Positions 6,900-15,629 are shown, counted from the stretch's first letter. The stretch: 18,771 nt of DNA from Methanobacteriota archaeon (GCA_029979405.1 JAPOHM010000007.1:1-18771); one strand, 5' to 3'. Notes: a model not told the origin generated them from the letters alone. Numbers and translations: made by a program.

Positions 6900-7853
6900 T
6901 TATTCTGTAATTTTGAACCACCCAAACCTGGGCTCGTGAATCTCACCATCATCAGATAAGTCATCTAGAGCACTTTCAGCAGAGTCTCTATCAAAACCTC
7001 TTGCAGCTGCGTTGTTTAGTATACTATCAAAATCAACGCCTTCGCCTTTATCTAACCTTTTGATTAAATCAAGTATTGTTTGATTTATTTCTCCGCCTTC
7101 AGATTCTTCATCGGCATTAACTTCATCTTGTGATTCAACCGATAAACTCTGTTGATTGTCTGAGGAAACTGGCGCTGTTATCGTAATCGCTTTATCCTCT
7201 GCGATGTCTAATGTCTGTAAGATATTCAACCTGTAAGATTCTATGTCTATTTCTCCATAGTGTTCACTTGCCAACAAGATACCTTCAATCATATTTTCAG
7301 GCACGCCTGCTGTGGAAAGTCCATCTATTGATTTCTCCGAGTTAACTGATTTTTCGTGAGCATCAATTCTGCCTAACATGCTCCTTGCGGCTTTGATTAA
7401 CCATTGGCGATATGCAGTTCTTGAGATAACAGCTGCCTCTTCAGGCCTCAGACTTGTGAATACGGCTCCCTCATCATTTTGGAAATACCTTGCCTTTGCT
7501 GTCATCATTAACATAATTGTTTCACCATCATCAATTCTTTGAGATAATTGGATAATTAATTCCCTCATAGATTCCGCCGCATAATCTCCTACAGAGAAAT
7601 AGTGTAATCCCGATGGATCTCTTAATTGCCCTTGCCATATAGTAGCACCATTTGCTGTTTCTCTTGGTTCTAATCTCTCAATCAATCCGGCAACGATAAC
7701 CCTGTTTACTTTAGCTCCCAATTTTGTTATCAAGAATAATGGGTCATATTCACCTGAACCTTGTTGATGCAAGGTAGATTCCCCAAATTCTGATGCTAAC
7801 AAAGGTAAAGCTGGCTGTCTTCTAATTCTTGCTTGCATCAGTTTAGCCCCCAT
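6900..7853 (-). CDS. RPA-associated protein (COG3390-like, OB fold plus C-terminal winged helix)
   Basis: The predicted OB fold at about 45-140 has beta strands around VNRVIVAGLIERL, ATIWQGQLRDPSG and TIMLMMTAKARYF. A helical segment follows, then an acidic Ser/Glu-rich linker (about 230-258) and a C-terminal region (about 260-317: ILDLIKRLDKGEGV...GFDRDSAESALDDLSDDGEI...GWFKI) that reads as a winged helix. In haloarchaea and other euryarchaea, RPA genes are commonly paired with such a protein, which partners RPA in ssDNA binding. Two starts are possible: ATG 7853 (317 aa, overlapping rpa by 16 bases), or ATG 7838 (312 aa) in a TGATG stop/start overlap with a G-rich run upstream. The second fits coupled translation well. 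Confidence 0.78.
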   Translation of the reverse strand: MGAKLMQARIRRQPALPLLASEFGESTLHQQGSGEYDPLFLITKLGAKVNRVIVAGLIERLEPRETANGATIWQGQLRDPSGLHYFSVGDYAAESMRELIIQLSQRIDDGETIMLMMTAKARYFQNDEGAVFTSLRPEEAAVISRTAYRQWLIKAARSMLGRIDAHEKSVNSEKSIDGLSTAGVPENMIEGILLASEHYGEIDIESYRLNILQTLDIAEDKAITITAPVSSDNQQSLSVESQDEVNADEESEGGEINQTILDLIKRLDKGEGVDFDSILNNAAARGFDRDSAESALDDLSDDGEIHEPRFGWFKITE

Positions 7854-9538
7854 CTTGCTCTAATTTCAGTCGCTTCCATTACAGAATCCAACTCAACAAT
7901 CGATGCTGAATCAGATAACAGCATCGCACCTTGTTCGTCTACAATCGTTCGACCGCTGGCAGATAACTCTCTTCCAAGTACCTTTTCTCGGAGTAATTGT
8001 ATGAATTCCATAGAACCATTATCAGAAATTGCATTTTTTATTTGTTCCATCGACATTTCCATAATTCCTTCTGAAGAATCTTTATTCAAAATCAATGAAA
8101 TTGTGGAAATCCCGTCATCTAGTACTAATCTGAATCTTAAATCTTGAACTCCATCTTGAGCCCCATGCGTTGCACATTCACCGTCTCTTAGGACTCTCCT
8201 ACAATCGGTACATCTCGAGATGATACCCGAATCCTCTCTAACAGAAACGACCGTTCCTCTTGTAGAAATTCCCACTCTGCTCGCGCCAGTTGTTAAATCA
8301 GATAGCTGGACCTCAACCAAATTATTGCTCAGGTCGATATCAGAACCCCATGGAGCGCCTGCTAGAACTTCGATTTGGTTAGAATTATCAATAGTAACGT
8401 CAGGAATCCCTTGCCATGCTCTGACTCTAGCACCCTTGACTCTCACAACCACCGGCATTTCCTCAAAATCAAAAGGTGGTTCTGTCCAGATTGAACATCG
8501 ACATTTTCCTGTTGGGTCTGCTATATCTCCAGACCAAACGCTTTTCGATTCACCCTCTGACCCGGTAAAATCTCTTTTTACCATCTTTTGTATCTCGAAA
8601 ACTATGTCAACATCTCTGGAACCATCTCTGAGGTCCTCGATTTTAGATACTGATTGAGCATTCAGTTCTTCTGCGGACGAGAAATTTGCATCGTGAAATA
8701 TTTCAATTCTTGAAGAACTACCAATATTGATTTCAGGTGTGTCTCTGAACACTCTTACCTGAGCATTTTCGATTTTTACTAGGGTTCCAACTTCGTGTGT
8801 AAATGGCTCCCATGATAGGAATCCAATAGTTCCACTCTCGTCAGCAATTCGCCCTCTTACGACATCTATAGAACCTGAGCCGTCTTTACGATGAATAACA
8901 TCTTCTCGAGATACAAGAACCCTTCCAACGATGCTTACAGTTCCATCAGATTTAATGGAGGAGATATCAACTGGTTCCCCTGGAGTTACTACCGTTCTGA
9001 CTCCTTCTTTTAGAACGGCGATCCTGCTTGACTGATTTATATTTAGACTCATCTTACCCTGATATTCATTCACTGAAACTCCTTCTAACCTAACTACAGA
9101 ACCAGGCATCAAGTTTGGGTTATTACCCCAATCTTTGTATTCCCATCGATTCTTTGTGGCTCCAGTTTCATTCCATGGTTGATCTTCAAGCAAGCCATAA
9201 GGTACGACTTTCTCTTCACCACGCACCATTGTTGTGCGTGGATTGTGAGTAATAATCTGAACTTCAACCTCCACATTGCGGTCATCTGCTGACAGATCGG
9301 TTAGTAATTCTACTTTCTTCGCTGGTTGTGTTTGTTTCTGACCAGAACTTTGACTCTGTGTTGTTGGAGCAACTCCAGTTTCTGTCTGGAATCTTCTCAA
9401 TACCGAGCGTATTGCGTCCTCAGGAGGTATCAAGAAATCCTTTTCATATCTTGCAAAGGCTTCAGCCACTTTAACAGGGTCAGCTTCGGGAACCTGTTTT
9501 ATGACTTCTGAGACGTGTGCGTCATAATTATCTGACAC
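7838..9538 (-). CDS. rpa: Replication protein A large subunit (ssDNA-binding, multiple OB folds and zinc finger)
   Basis: The protein has three successive OB-fold-like segments (about 75-185, 190-290 and 300-395), each ending in a 'V.V.g..v..y.g...l.i...s.i.vl' pattern, and then a fourth OB domain interrupted by a finger CTDC...CATH (about residues 442-457). This layout matches euryarchaeal RPA, which coats ssDNA in replication, repair and recombination. The N-terminal about 60 residues are helical (a VAEAFARYEKDF-type segment). The preferred start is GTG 9538, because GAGGTG (9550-9545) lies 6 bases upstream. A GTG at 9547 in the same frame, three codons longer, would sit inside that Shine-Dalgarno. 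The product is 566 aa from 9538. It overlaps the RPA-associated gene. Confidence 0.9.
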   Translation of the reverse strand: MSDNYDAHVSEVIKQVPEADPVKVAEAFARYEKDFLIPPEDAIRSVLRRFQTETGVAPTTQSQSSGQKQTQPAKKVELLTDLSADDRNVEVEVQIITHNPRTTMVRGEEKVVPYGLLEDQPWNETGATKNRWEYKDWGNNPNLMPGSVVRLEGVSVNEYQGKMSLNINQSSRIAVLKEGVRTVVTPGEPVDISSIKSDGTVSIVGRVLVSREDVIHRKDGSGSIDVVRGRIADESGTIGFLSWEPFTHEVGTLVKIENAQVRVFRDTPEINIGSSSRIEIFHDANFSSAEELNAQSVSKIEDLRDGSRDVDIVFEIQKMVKRDFTGSEGESKSVWSGDIADPTGKCRCSIWTEPPFDFEEMPVVVRVKGARVRAWQGIPDVTIDNSNQIEVLAGAPWGSDIDLSNNLVEVQLSDLTTGASRVGISTRGTVVSVREDSGIISRCTDCRRVLRDGECATHGAQDGVQDLRFRLVLDDGISTISLILNKDSSEGIMEMSMEQIKNAISDNGSMEFIQLLREKVLGRELSASGRTIVDEQGAMLLSDSASIVELDSVMEATEIRARWGLN

Positions 9539-9632
9539 AACTTCCACCTCTAGAGAATAAATTCGTTCTTTTACCCGTCAAAGACGGGTATTCTGGCTCT
9601 TGTGCGGTTTGGTTTAGTTTCTTGTTGGGCAC
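9528..9632 (-). CDS. Possible leader micro-ORF upstream of rpa, 34 codons
   Basis: The GTG at 9632 is preceded, 6 bases away, by GGAGGTGA (9646-9639), one of the best Shine-Dalgarno sites in the window. An in-frame TGA at 9641-9639 lies immediately upstream. The frame runs 34 codons to TAA at 9530-9528, overlapping the rpa start in another frame. The peptide begins MPNKKLNQTAQEPEYPSL and is basic near its end. I recognise no family. It could encode a small protein or be a regulatory leader whose translation carries ribosomes to the rpa start. A second frame (ATG 9663 to TAA 9571, 30 codons, or from GTG 9693, 40 codons) also crosses the region without a good Shine-Dalgarno. Confidence 0.3.
   Translation of the reverse strand: MPNKKLNQTAQEPEYPSLTGKRTNLFSRGGSCVR
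9545..9550 (-). promoter_or_regulatory. Shine-Dalgarno site deciding the rpa start
   Basis: GAGGTG lies six bases before GTG 9538. Its own GTG (9547-9545) is the longer in-frame alternative, but would then have no properly spaced ribosome-binding site. Confidence 0.5.
9572..9590. repeat. Perfect 8-bp hairpin in the rpa leader
   Basis: TACCCGTC (9572-9579) and GACGGGTA (9583-9590) are perfect complements around a three-base AAA loop (UUU in the minus-strand RNA). It lies about 35-50 bases upstream of the rpa start, within the possible micro-ORF. No strong T-run follows on either strand, so a simple terminator is unlikely. An operator or an RNA element controlling rpa translation is the inference. 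Confidence 0.5.
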
Positions 9633-9698
9633 TGCCTTTCACCTCCGGGACATCGCAACTCATGGAGACGGTTCTTGAAGATGTCTGCAACACTTTCC

Positions 9699-9709
9699 AA
9701 AAATTAAAA
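9699..9709 (-). promoter_or_regulatory. T/A-rich tract: possible rpa TATA box and/or tldE terminator
   Basis: TTTTAATTTTT lies just after the tldE stop (9716-9718) and 160 bases upstream of the rpa start. As a TATA box it would place a transcript start near 9680-9675, giving a leader that contains the micro-ORF and hairpin. As a U-rich tract it would equally serve as an archaeal terminator for the hel308-cgi121-tldD-tldE unit. Both may be true. Confidence 0.35.
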
Positions 9710-9715
9710 GTGAAA

Positions 9716-11122
9716 TTAAGCAGGATTTATTCTCAACCCATCCATTAGGAGCACATCCGGAACATGCATTGAACCAGTACTGTATGAACCTTTGCGAATT
9801 TTTGAAGAACCTAAAATTACATTTCCTGAAAGAGCCTTCGCCATATTGCCAGAAAATCCTGCTTGAGATAGAGCACCTTGTATTTCTCCGTTTACAACCT
9901 TAAGAATTGTGGAAGTAGTTACCGAGAAATCTCCGCTAGTCGGATTAGCAGTGTGTGCGCCCATCACGCTGTGAACAATGTATCCTTGTTCCATCTCTTC
10001 TACCAACTTTTCACGTGAAAACGTCTGTGAATTCGAGCTTAGAATCAAATCACTACAACCACAAACTGGAGGAGAAGTGTGGCCACCTCTAACTGCAGAA
10101 CCAGTGGTTGCGGCTGACTCAACTTTGCCTTCATGCATCATTTTAGCAGCGTCCCTGGTAGACCATAGTTCTCCTTGCAATCGTCCAGATTCAACTATCG
10201 TTTGAGTCATGCTGGGTACACCCTCTGCGTCTCTTGAACCAGAGGACATGCCACCCTCCATTAATCCATCATCGACTAAAGTTAGATGCTCAGCCATTAC
10301 ATTTTGACCCATTTTTCCAGACCAAAATGATTCTCCGCGTGCAAGTTTTTCTCCACTTATAGCACTCGGGACTACCACTGAAAATAGAGGAGAGAAACCA
10401 TCACTGGTCATTAATACAGGACAATCCTCGGTATCGCCTCCTTTGATTTTGTCACGTGTCACTTGGGCCCAGTGCACTGCTTTATCAACGCTAGAAGTGA
10501 TTTCAGTTAGCATCTGTCGTGAGGATTCACCTTCGTAAGAGGATGTCAAATCATCATCCTCATCGATAGAAACGTGTATTCCAATCCCGTGTGAGGTATG
10601 GATACCGCCATCTTCTATCCCGTTACTAGTAACAATCACATCAGCTCCAGCGCCAATACCTATTCCACCACCTACTGCGACAGCTCTCTCATCCAATTCA
10701 GTAACCCTTTCAATTACAAAGTCTCCTTGCGAAAGTAAATCCTCTGGACCTAAATCAAGAATTTTCTTGTCCAACATCCCACCAACTTTACTTGCGGAGC
10801 GATTTGTTGGCAATTCAAAACCTTCGATACTAGGCGACATCTTTGCTATACTAAGAGCTTGTTCGATGGCGTGGCCTGCAGAATTAGGGTCAACAAGATG
10901 GGCATAACCGTATCTTCCATCCTGAACTAATCTGATTCCAAATCCTCCGTCTCCTCCGCCCGATGCCATTGAAATTTTACCGGCTTCGATATCCAATGAA
11001 TGGCCATATCCTTGAGTAGCGTATATTTCCCATTGAGAAACGCCAAGCGTTTCGCATGTTTTACCAATCTGTTCAGCTGAACTGAATAACCTCTCAACCG
11101 CGTCGTCGGGAATCAAAATCAT
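9716..11122 (-). CDS. tldE: TldE/PmbA-family protein, partner of TldD
   Basis: The 468-aa protein belongs to the TldD/PmbA superfamily. It has no HExxxH motif, as expected for the TldE (PmbA) partner. It carries the family block TANPTSGDFSV (about residues 390-400), the upstream VHSVMGAHTANP segment, and an N-terminal domain with IEAGKISMASGGGDGGFGIRLV...GYAHL resembling the 'g...gigvRv..dgr.G.ast' pattern. In bacteria TldE pairs with TldD as a heterodimeric metalloprotease that degrades unfolded or modified peptides; in archaea the substrate is not established. ATG 11122 overlaps the tldD stop by four bases (ATGA), implying coupled synthesis. It is the last gene of its unit, with a T-rich tract after the stop. 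Confidence 0.9.
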   Translation of the reverse strand: MILIPDDAVERLFSSAEQIGKTCETLGVSQWEIYATQGYGHSLDIEAGKISMASGGGDGGFGIRLVQDGRYGYAHLVDPNSAGHAIEQALSIAKMSPSIEGFELPTNRSASKVGGMLDKKILDLGPEDLLSQGDFVIERVTELDERAVAVGGGIGIGAGADVIVTSNGIEDGGIHTSHGIGIHVSIDEDDDLTSSYEGESSRQMLTEITSSVDKAVHWAQVTRDKIKGGDTEDCPVLMTSDGFSPLFSVVVPSAISGEKLARGESFWSGKMGQNVMAEHLTLVDDGLMEGGMSSGSRDAEGVPSMTQTIVESGRLQGELWSTRDAAKMMHEGKVESAATTGSAVRGGHTSPPVCGCSDLILSSNSQTFSREKLVEEMEQGYIVHSVMGAHTANPTSGDFSVTTSTILKVVNGEIQGALSQAGFSGNMAKALSGNVILGSSKIRKGSYSTGSMHVPDVLLMDGLRINPA

Positions 11123-12576
11123 CCCACCAACGCTTCACTTATTCGCATTAATGGACCACCATCGCCAACTGGAACCGTTTGTCCCTTGCCACAGAATCCA
11201 GGTGAGCCAAGATAAGCATCCTTGGTTAATCCATCAACGTTTTTCAAAATCTCTAAGGTCATTCCAGAAACGCTTACGTCTTTTACAGGTCGAGATAAAC
11301 TTCCATTCTCGATAATCCATGCTTCTTGTGCTGCGAATTGGAATGATCCTCTTCCAGTATCCACTTGTCCACCTCTGCTACCACAGGCATATACTCCAAA
11401 ATCAATGTCTTCAATTAATTCGTCCAGATCCTTGTGAGTACCTCCCTGGATAACAGTGTTCGACATTCTTACTAGCGGGTGATGTAGGCCGTCCTGGGCT
11501 CTTGCACCACCGTTTGGGTCAAGGTTGTACTTGTGGGCTGTTTCCCTATGATTGAGATATTCTGTCAAAACTCCGTTTACTATCAGATTTTTAGGCCTAG
11601 TATCAACACCTTCATCGTCTATTGGGTAGCAACCATAGCCTCCTCTCATTGTTGGATCGTCAACTACAGTACAAATCTCAGAACCAATTTGCTGTCCAAG
11701 CCTCCCTTCAAGACAAGAATCTCCTGCTGCTACTAAATCTGCTTCACACGGGTGGCCGAGGGCTTCGTGAATGTAAACTCCGGTCAAGTCCCTATCTGCT
11801 ACAAGAGGAATCTTACCTGAAGGTGCTCTTTCAGCACCCAATAACCTCAATGCGGAAATCCTTGCATTTTCACCCATGCCACCAAGGTCACATTCTTCGA
11901 TGATTTCAAGACCTCCTTCACCACCATGCCTCATTCTATAGGAGACGACGCCGGATTCATCTCTTGCTGTTACCATGCCGTGTATTAGACTTCTTTGGAA
12001 AGACCAAACCCTATTCATTCCCTCACTGGTAATTAACTCGGTGTGGATGTGTTCATCTGACCAACCAGTAGAAGTTGAGACTATTGATTTGTGGTCTTTA
12101 GCCTCGTTATCAATTGCCAACATTAAATCGATTCTTGTCTGCAATTCAGTATCTCTAACGTCTTTTTTAGTCTTCCAGTGAATTTCATCTTCAATTATCG
12201 GCACTTCAGCGAGACCAACTGGGCTTTGATTACTTGGCCGTCTCGAAGCAACTGCTTTTGCTAATTTAACAGTAGATTCAACTTGTGATTCTATCGAATT
12301 AAAATCACTAGTTGAGTGAACGCCCCATGCTCCATCGGCAAGAATCCTCATAGTAAGGCCAACTTCTTGTCCCGGTATTGCCCTCTCTAGTTTGCCGTCT
12401 TTTAGTGAGACTGAGTTTGTAGTCTCGCTAACTAACCTAAGTTCTGCATATTCTGCTCCAAGAGTCATTGCAGAATCAATTGTTCTTCTAGCAATTGCTT
12501 CGTCTAATATCCTACCCGTGTTGCGAGATAAGGAATCTGTTTTTGTAGCGACCACCATGAAATAACGCAGGAACAA
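11119..12576 (-). CDS. tldD: TldD-family zinc metalloprotease
   Basis: The zinc-binding motif HEALGH is at residues 270-275 counted from TTG 12576, continuing into PCEADL as in the family. Other TldD signatures follow: DDEGV (about 323), RMSNTVIQGG (about 372) and, near the C-terminus, FCGKGQTVPVGDGGP. Together with TldE it should form the active peptidase, with TldD carrying the metal site. Length (about 480 aa) is normal. The start is uncertain: TTG 12576 is the longest frame, but ATG 12558 (MVVATKTD) looks more natural; neither has a clear Shine-Dalgarno apart from GGGGTC abutting the TTG. It lies 23 bases downstream of the Cgi121-like gene, on the same strand. Confidence 0.93.
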   Translation of the reverse strand: MFLRYFMVVATKTDSLSRNTGRILDEAIARRTIDSAMTLGAEYAELRLVSETTNSVSLKDGKLERAIPGQEVGLTMRILADGAWGVHSTSDFNSIESQVESTVKLAKAVASRRPSNQSPVGLAEVPIIEDEIHWKTKKDVRDTELQTRIDLMLAIDNEAKDHKSIVSTSTGWSDEHIHTELITSEGMNRVWSFQRSLIHGMVTARDESGVVSYRMRHGGEGGLEIIEECDLGGMGENARISALRLLGAERAPSGKIPLVADRDLTGVYIHEALGHPCEADLVAAGDSCLEGRLGQQIGSEICTVVDDPTMRGGYGCYPIDDEGVDTRPKNLIVNGVLTEYLNHRETAHKYNLDPNGGARAQDGLHHPLVRMSNTVIQGGTHKDLDELIEDIDFGVYACGSRGGQVDTGRGSFQFAAQEAWIIENGSLSRPVKDVSVSGMTLEILKNVDGLTKDAYLGSPGFCGKGQTVPVGDGGPLMRISEALVG

Positions 12577-12599
12577 GACCCCTTTGATGCTTTCTAATT

Positions 12600-13088
12600 T
12601 TAGCGTAAATCAGAGGTGAGAACATGGCCAATTGCTGCATTTTCATCTTCACCATTGTCGATTCCTAATCTCTTTGCGTCGAATATCTCCAAACTTGGGC
12701 GGTCATCAAGTATTGTGAAATTCATTTTCGCAGCATGAGAGGTAAAATCCTCCTCTGAGGCATTACAAGATAAATCCACAATGTAGCCATACTTTTCTCC
12801 GACAATGATTCCAGCTCTAGTAAAGCTCGCTGAGATATGGTGAGTGCCAGATAATAATCTCATGAACTCACCATCGATAGAGTTTGACTTCATCTTATTT
12901 CTTTCATTATTCCTAATCATAAGGTCGTAGGCAGTCCAAGCATGGATTTCACTAGCTAAAGCAATGCCCGAAATCAGGGCCCACTGTTCAGAATATCGAT
13001 TCTTAATCCATGAATTTACCAATTCACGAGGATTTTCGCACGGGCTTTCAAATTCAACCCTTCTACAAGGAAATATTTCGTCGCCCAT
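12600..13088 (-). CDS. cgi121: Cgi121-like KEOPS complex subunit
   Basis: The 162-aa protein has the Cgi121/TPRKB pattern. SEQWALISGIALASEIHAWTA (33-53) is followed by 'N.M....IDgEFMRLLSGTHHISASFTRAGI' (about 65-94), matching the family's 'r...i..EfLl.lsG..qI..Ai...Gi', and then a beta strand ending GYIVDL. In archaea Cgi121 binds Bud32 in the KEOPS complex and binds tRNA for t6A37 synthesis. It sits directly downstream of hel308 (24-base gap), an arrangement I recall for some other archaea. No Shine-Dalgarno precedes ATG 13088; instead the mRNA carries CCTCCTCC, which resembles the anti-Shine-Dalgarno itself. Similarity was judged by eye, hence the moderate confidence. Confidence 0.72.
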   Translation of the reverse strand: MGDEIFPCRRVEFESPCENPRELVNSWIKNRYSEQWALISGIALASEIHAWTAYDLMIRNNERNKMKSNSIDGEFMRLLSGTHHISASFTRAGIIVGEKYGYIVDLSCNASEEDFTSHAAKMNFTILDDRPSLEIFDAKRLGIDNGEDENAAIGHVLTSDLR

Positions 13089-13112
13089 GACCGTTGGAGG
13101 AGGTTCATATCT

Positions 13113-15629
13113 TCAATCCTGACGCTCTCCTGGCAATGGTTCATCATCTATCCTTGATTTTGGTTCTTTTTCAGACACTATCTGATTTTTTACGGCTTCC
13201 ATTATATTGTTTACAAGTACAGGACCCCAGCCTCGTTTTGATTTTAATTTGTCAAGTTCTTTCGCGCTTATTTGTGAGAGGTCCTTTGGAGTTCTTATTC
13301 CCATTTCAGAGAGAGTTCTTGCTCTACTTCTTCCAACATTTCTGAGCTGAACCAATTGTAATAGGTCCTCTTTACAACCGGCTCTCACTCTCATCCGCAC
13401 CAAGTCTAACTTACCAACTAAATCTGCTACAAATCCAAGATGTTCTTGAGCAAAAACATCATCCATTCGTAAAATTTCTCTCGCCGCCAATAACAACCAC
13501 TGCATTAGATCAGTTCGGGTGTAAACATCACCCGGACTGACTCCAAGTTTCTTTTCTATGTGGCGAAGGTCTTCTTCCTCATACCATAATTCGGTACACC
13601 ATGCGCTCTTAACAAATGACATCGCCCTTTCGTCTATTGGACTCTCTATCAATAGTTCATCTTCTACTATTGCGGCTTTTTGTCTCAAATCACTTCCAAA
13701 CTCTAATTCGCTTGATTTAGCCCAGAGGTTAAGAAAATCTGGTGTAGCTGTAACTAAGTGACACAAACCAAATTCCGTGACAGGTAAGTTATTCCTTACT
13801 AACCTCCTTACAGCTCTACGAAGGCCATCGATCAGAATATCTGCTGAAAGTGGGTCGAGGTATAACTGAGCGACTCTCTCGCCCATTGGAGTTGCAGAAT
13901 AAACAGTATCAAGAGATTCTACATTTTGAAACTCTTCTGTAGCATTGTATGTTGTTGCTTTCCTAAAACCAAAGGTCGCTTCGATTGGTTCCCGTGACTT
14001 TTTCGAGGATAATGATACCCCCGATGCTTGAGTTGCTACATCAACCCATGAAGGTACTTCATCATCCCAAGTTTCTACAACGGTTCCTGTGTTAGTCCTG
14101 CGAATAAATCGTTTTTCAACCAACCACTGAAGCATGTTGTCTATGTTTTCCTGTAAGTATGAATTAGGTTGGGAATATCCTAAGAAAGTTTCAGAGAAGA
14201 ATTCTCCAATTTCTTTTCTTGAATTTAGGCCACCCGTAGCGATTGATGATAGTAAATGGAATCTAAGTGCAGGCTCAGCGGCTAATTTGGAATTAATATC
14301 CTCCACGGGCCCGTGAATGTACATATCAGATATCTGGTCTGCTATTTCCTTAGGATCTCCTCCTTTACAAAGTAGCCATGCTTCTCCTTTTTTATCAAAA
14401 CGAGGGCGTCCAGCTCTGCCCATCATTTGCCTCACTTCCATAACTGGAAGATACCTACTCATTCCATCCTCGTAGCGTTTCAAATCTCTAATCAGTACTC
14501 GACGTGCTGGAAGATTTACTCCAGCGGCCAATGTAGGAGTTGCGCATAAACAATAGAGCAACTTGTTCTTGAAACTGTCTTCGATTATCTTTCTTTGTGT
14601 TGACCTGAGACCTGCGTGATGGAAAGCAACGCCTCCTTTCACACACTCTGCAAGTTTATCGCCCATAGTTGAATTAGACAAGTTGGATAACTTGTCTGAT
14701 AATTTTTTCAAAATCTCTAGTTTTTCAGGGTCCTCCTTTGCTAATTTTTTTTGCATCCTGCCACCTAATTTGGATGCCTCTGATTCTGAGTTCCTCCTCG
14801 TAGCCACAAATACTAACAGTTGCCCTTGCTCTTTGATAACATCATCCAAGACTGGCCAAGCGATATGCGATTTTGGCCCAATCAAGGTCCGAGGCGGATT
14901 TAACCCTGTATCTGAAATAAGCTCACTTTTCTGGATTGCTCTCGGCTCCAGATTTAACTCCGCTAACGTTGAATATTCCAAACTTACAGGTCTCCACTGA
15001 GAGACTATCAAATCAGATTCTAGCCAATCAGCCAATTCTTGAGAATTACCTACCGTTGCGGATAACGTGATTATTTGTGCTTCAGGAACTAAGTGCCTAA
15101 TTCTTGCAAGGTTTATTTCCATTGTAGGGCCCCTAGTTGAATCATTCAAGAGGTGGAATTCATCCGCAACGATGATTGATACCTTTCGCAAAACCCCCTT
15201 ATTTTGCCTCATTAGAGAGTCTAATTTTTCACTGGTACACACCAAAATGTCACAGTCTTCAATGTTACTAACTTCATTTCTGTTATCCCCGATTCCTAAT
15301 CCTATCTTAAGTCCAAGAGCGCTTCCTAATTCGGTTAATTCTTGTTGCTTTTCAGATGCAAGAGCCTTTAGAGGAACGATATATATCGCCCTAGTTCCTT
15401 TTTCTGAAACGAGTAATTTTTGACAAATACCAATGTATGAAACTAAGGTTTTTCCGCTCGCAGTTGGAATACAAACCATTGTGTTATTTCCTGAAAGGAT
15501 TGAAGGCATCGCCTTTGCTTGAGGGGGATGAAGTTTTTCAATTCCCCATATTTCTTGAATAAATTTTGCTAAATCAGTGGACAAACCGAGTTTGGAAATA
15601 TCCCTCTCGAATTCACCCATGATTATCAT
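13113..15629 (-). CDS. hel308: Hel308 (Hjm)-type superfamily 2 DNA helicase
   Basis: SF2 motifs are all present: Q-motif-like LHPPQAKA (34-41), motif I PTASGKT (55-61), motif II DEFH (156-159), motif III SATVGN (190-195), motif IV-like LLVFVATRRNSE, GVAFHHAG, motif V CATPTLAAGVNLPARRV and motif VI QMMGRAGRPRFD. The C-terminal third contains a winged-helix/ratchet region and a helix-hairpin-helix-like block (LRNVGRSRARTLSEMGIRTPKDL), as in Hel308. This 3'-5' helicase acts on stalled forks and in recombination. At 838 aa it is longer than the usual 700-750 residues, with extra sequence around residues 240-320 and near the C-terminus. ATG 15629 and in-frame ATG 15620 both lie within an inverted repeat. 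No Shine-Dalgarno is seen, so leaderless translation is possible. Confidence 0.95.
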   Translation of the reverse strand: MIIMGEFERDISKLGLSTDLAKFIQEIWGIEKLHPPQAKAMPSILSGNNTMVCIPTASGKTLVSYIGICQKLLVSEKGTRAIYIVPLKALASEKQQELTELGSALGLKIGLGIGDNRNEVSNIEDCDILVCTSEKLDSLMRQNKGVLRKVSIIVADEFHLLNDSTRGPTMEINLARIRHLVPEAQIITLSATVGNSQELADWLESDLIVSQWRPVSLEYSTLAELNLEPRAIQKSELISDTGLNPPRTLIGPKSHIAWPVLDDVIKEQGQLLVFVATRRNSESEASKLGGRMQKKLAKEDPEKLEILKKLSDKLSNLSNSTMGDKLAECVKGGVAFHHAGLRSTQRKIIEDSFKNKLLYCLCATPTLAAGVNLPARRVLIRDLKRYEDGMSRYLPVMEVRQMMGRAGRPRFDKKGEAWLLCKGGDPKEIADQISDMYIHGPVEDINSKLAAEPALRFHLLSSIATGGLNSRKEIGEFFSETFLGYSQPNSYLQENIDNMLQWLVEKRFIRRTNTGTVVETWDDEVPSWVDVATQASGVSLSSKKSREPIEATFGFRKATTYNATEEFQNVESLDTVYSATPMGERVAQLYLDPLSADILIDGLRRAVRRLVRNNLPVTEFGLCHLVTATPDFLNLWAKSSELEFGSDLRQKAAIVEDELLIESPIDERAMSFVKSAWCTELWYEEEDLRHIEKKLGVSPGDVYTRTDLMQWLLLAAREILRMDDVFAQEHLGFVADLVGKLDLVRMRVRAGCKEDLLQLVQLRNVGRSRARTLSEMGIRTPKDLSQISAKELDKLKSKRGWGPVLVNNIMEAVKNQIVSEKEPKSRIDDEPLPGERQD

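Noticed and set aside
9661..9747. 28-codon plus-strand ORF starting at ATG 9661
   Set aside because: It has no ribosome-binding site and runs into the antisense of the tldE 3' end.
13094..13345. Plus-strand frame beginning beside a GGAGGAGG tract
   Set aside because: It is antisense to the hel308 C-terminus, and its peptide shows no pattern beyond shadow coding; the purine tract is better read as the complement of CCTCCTCC before cgi121.
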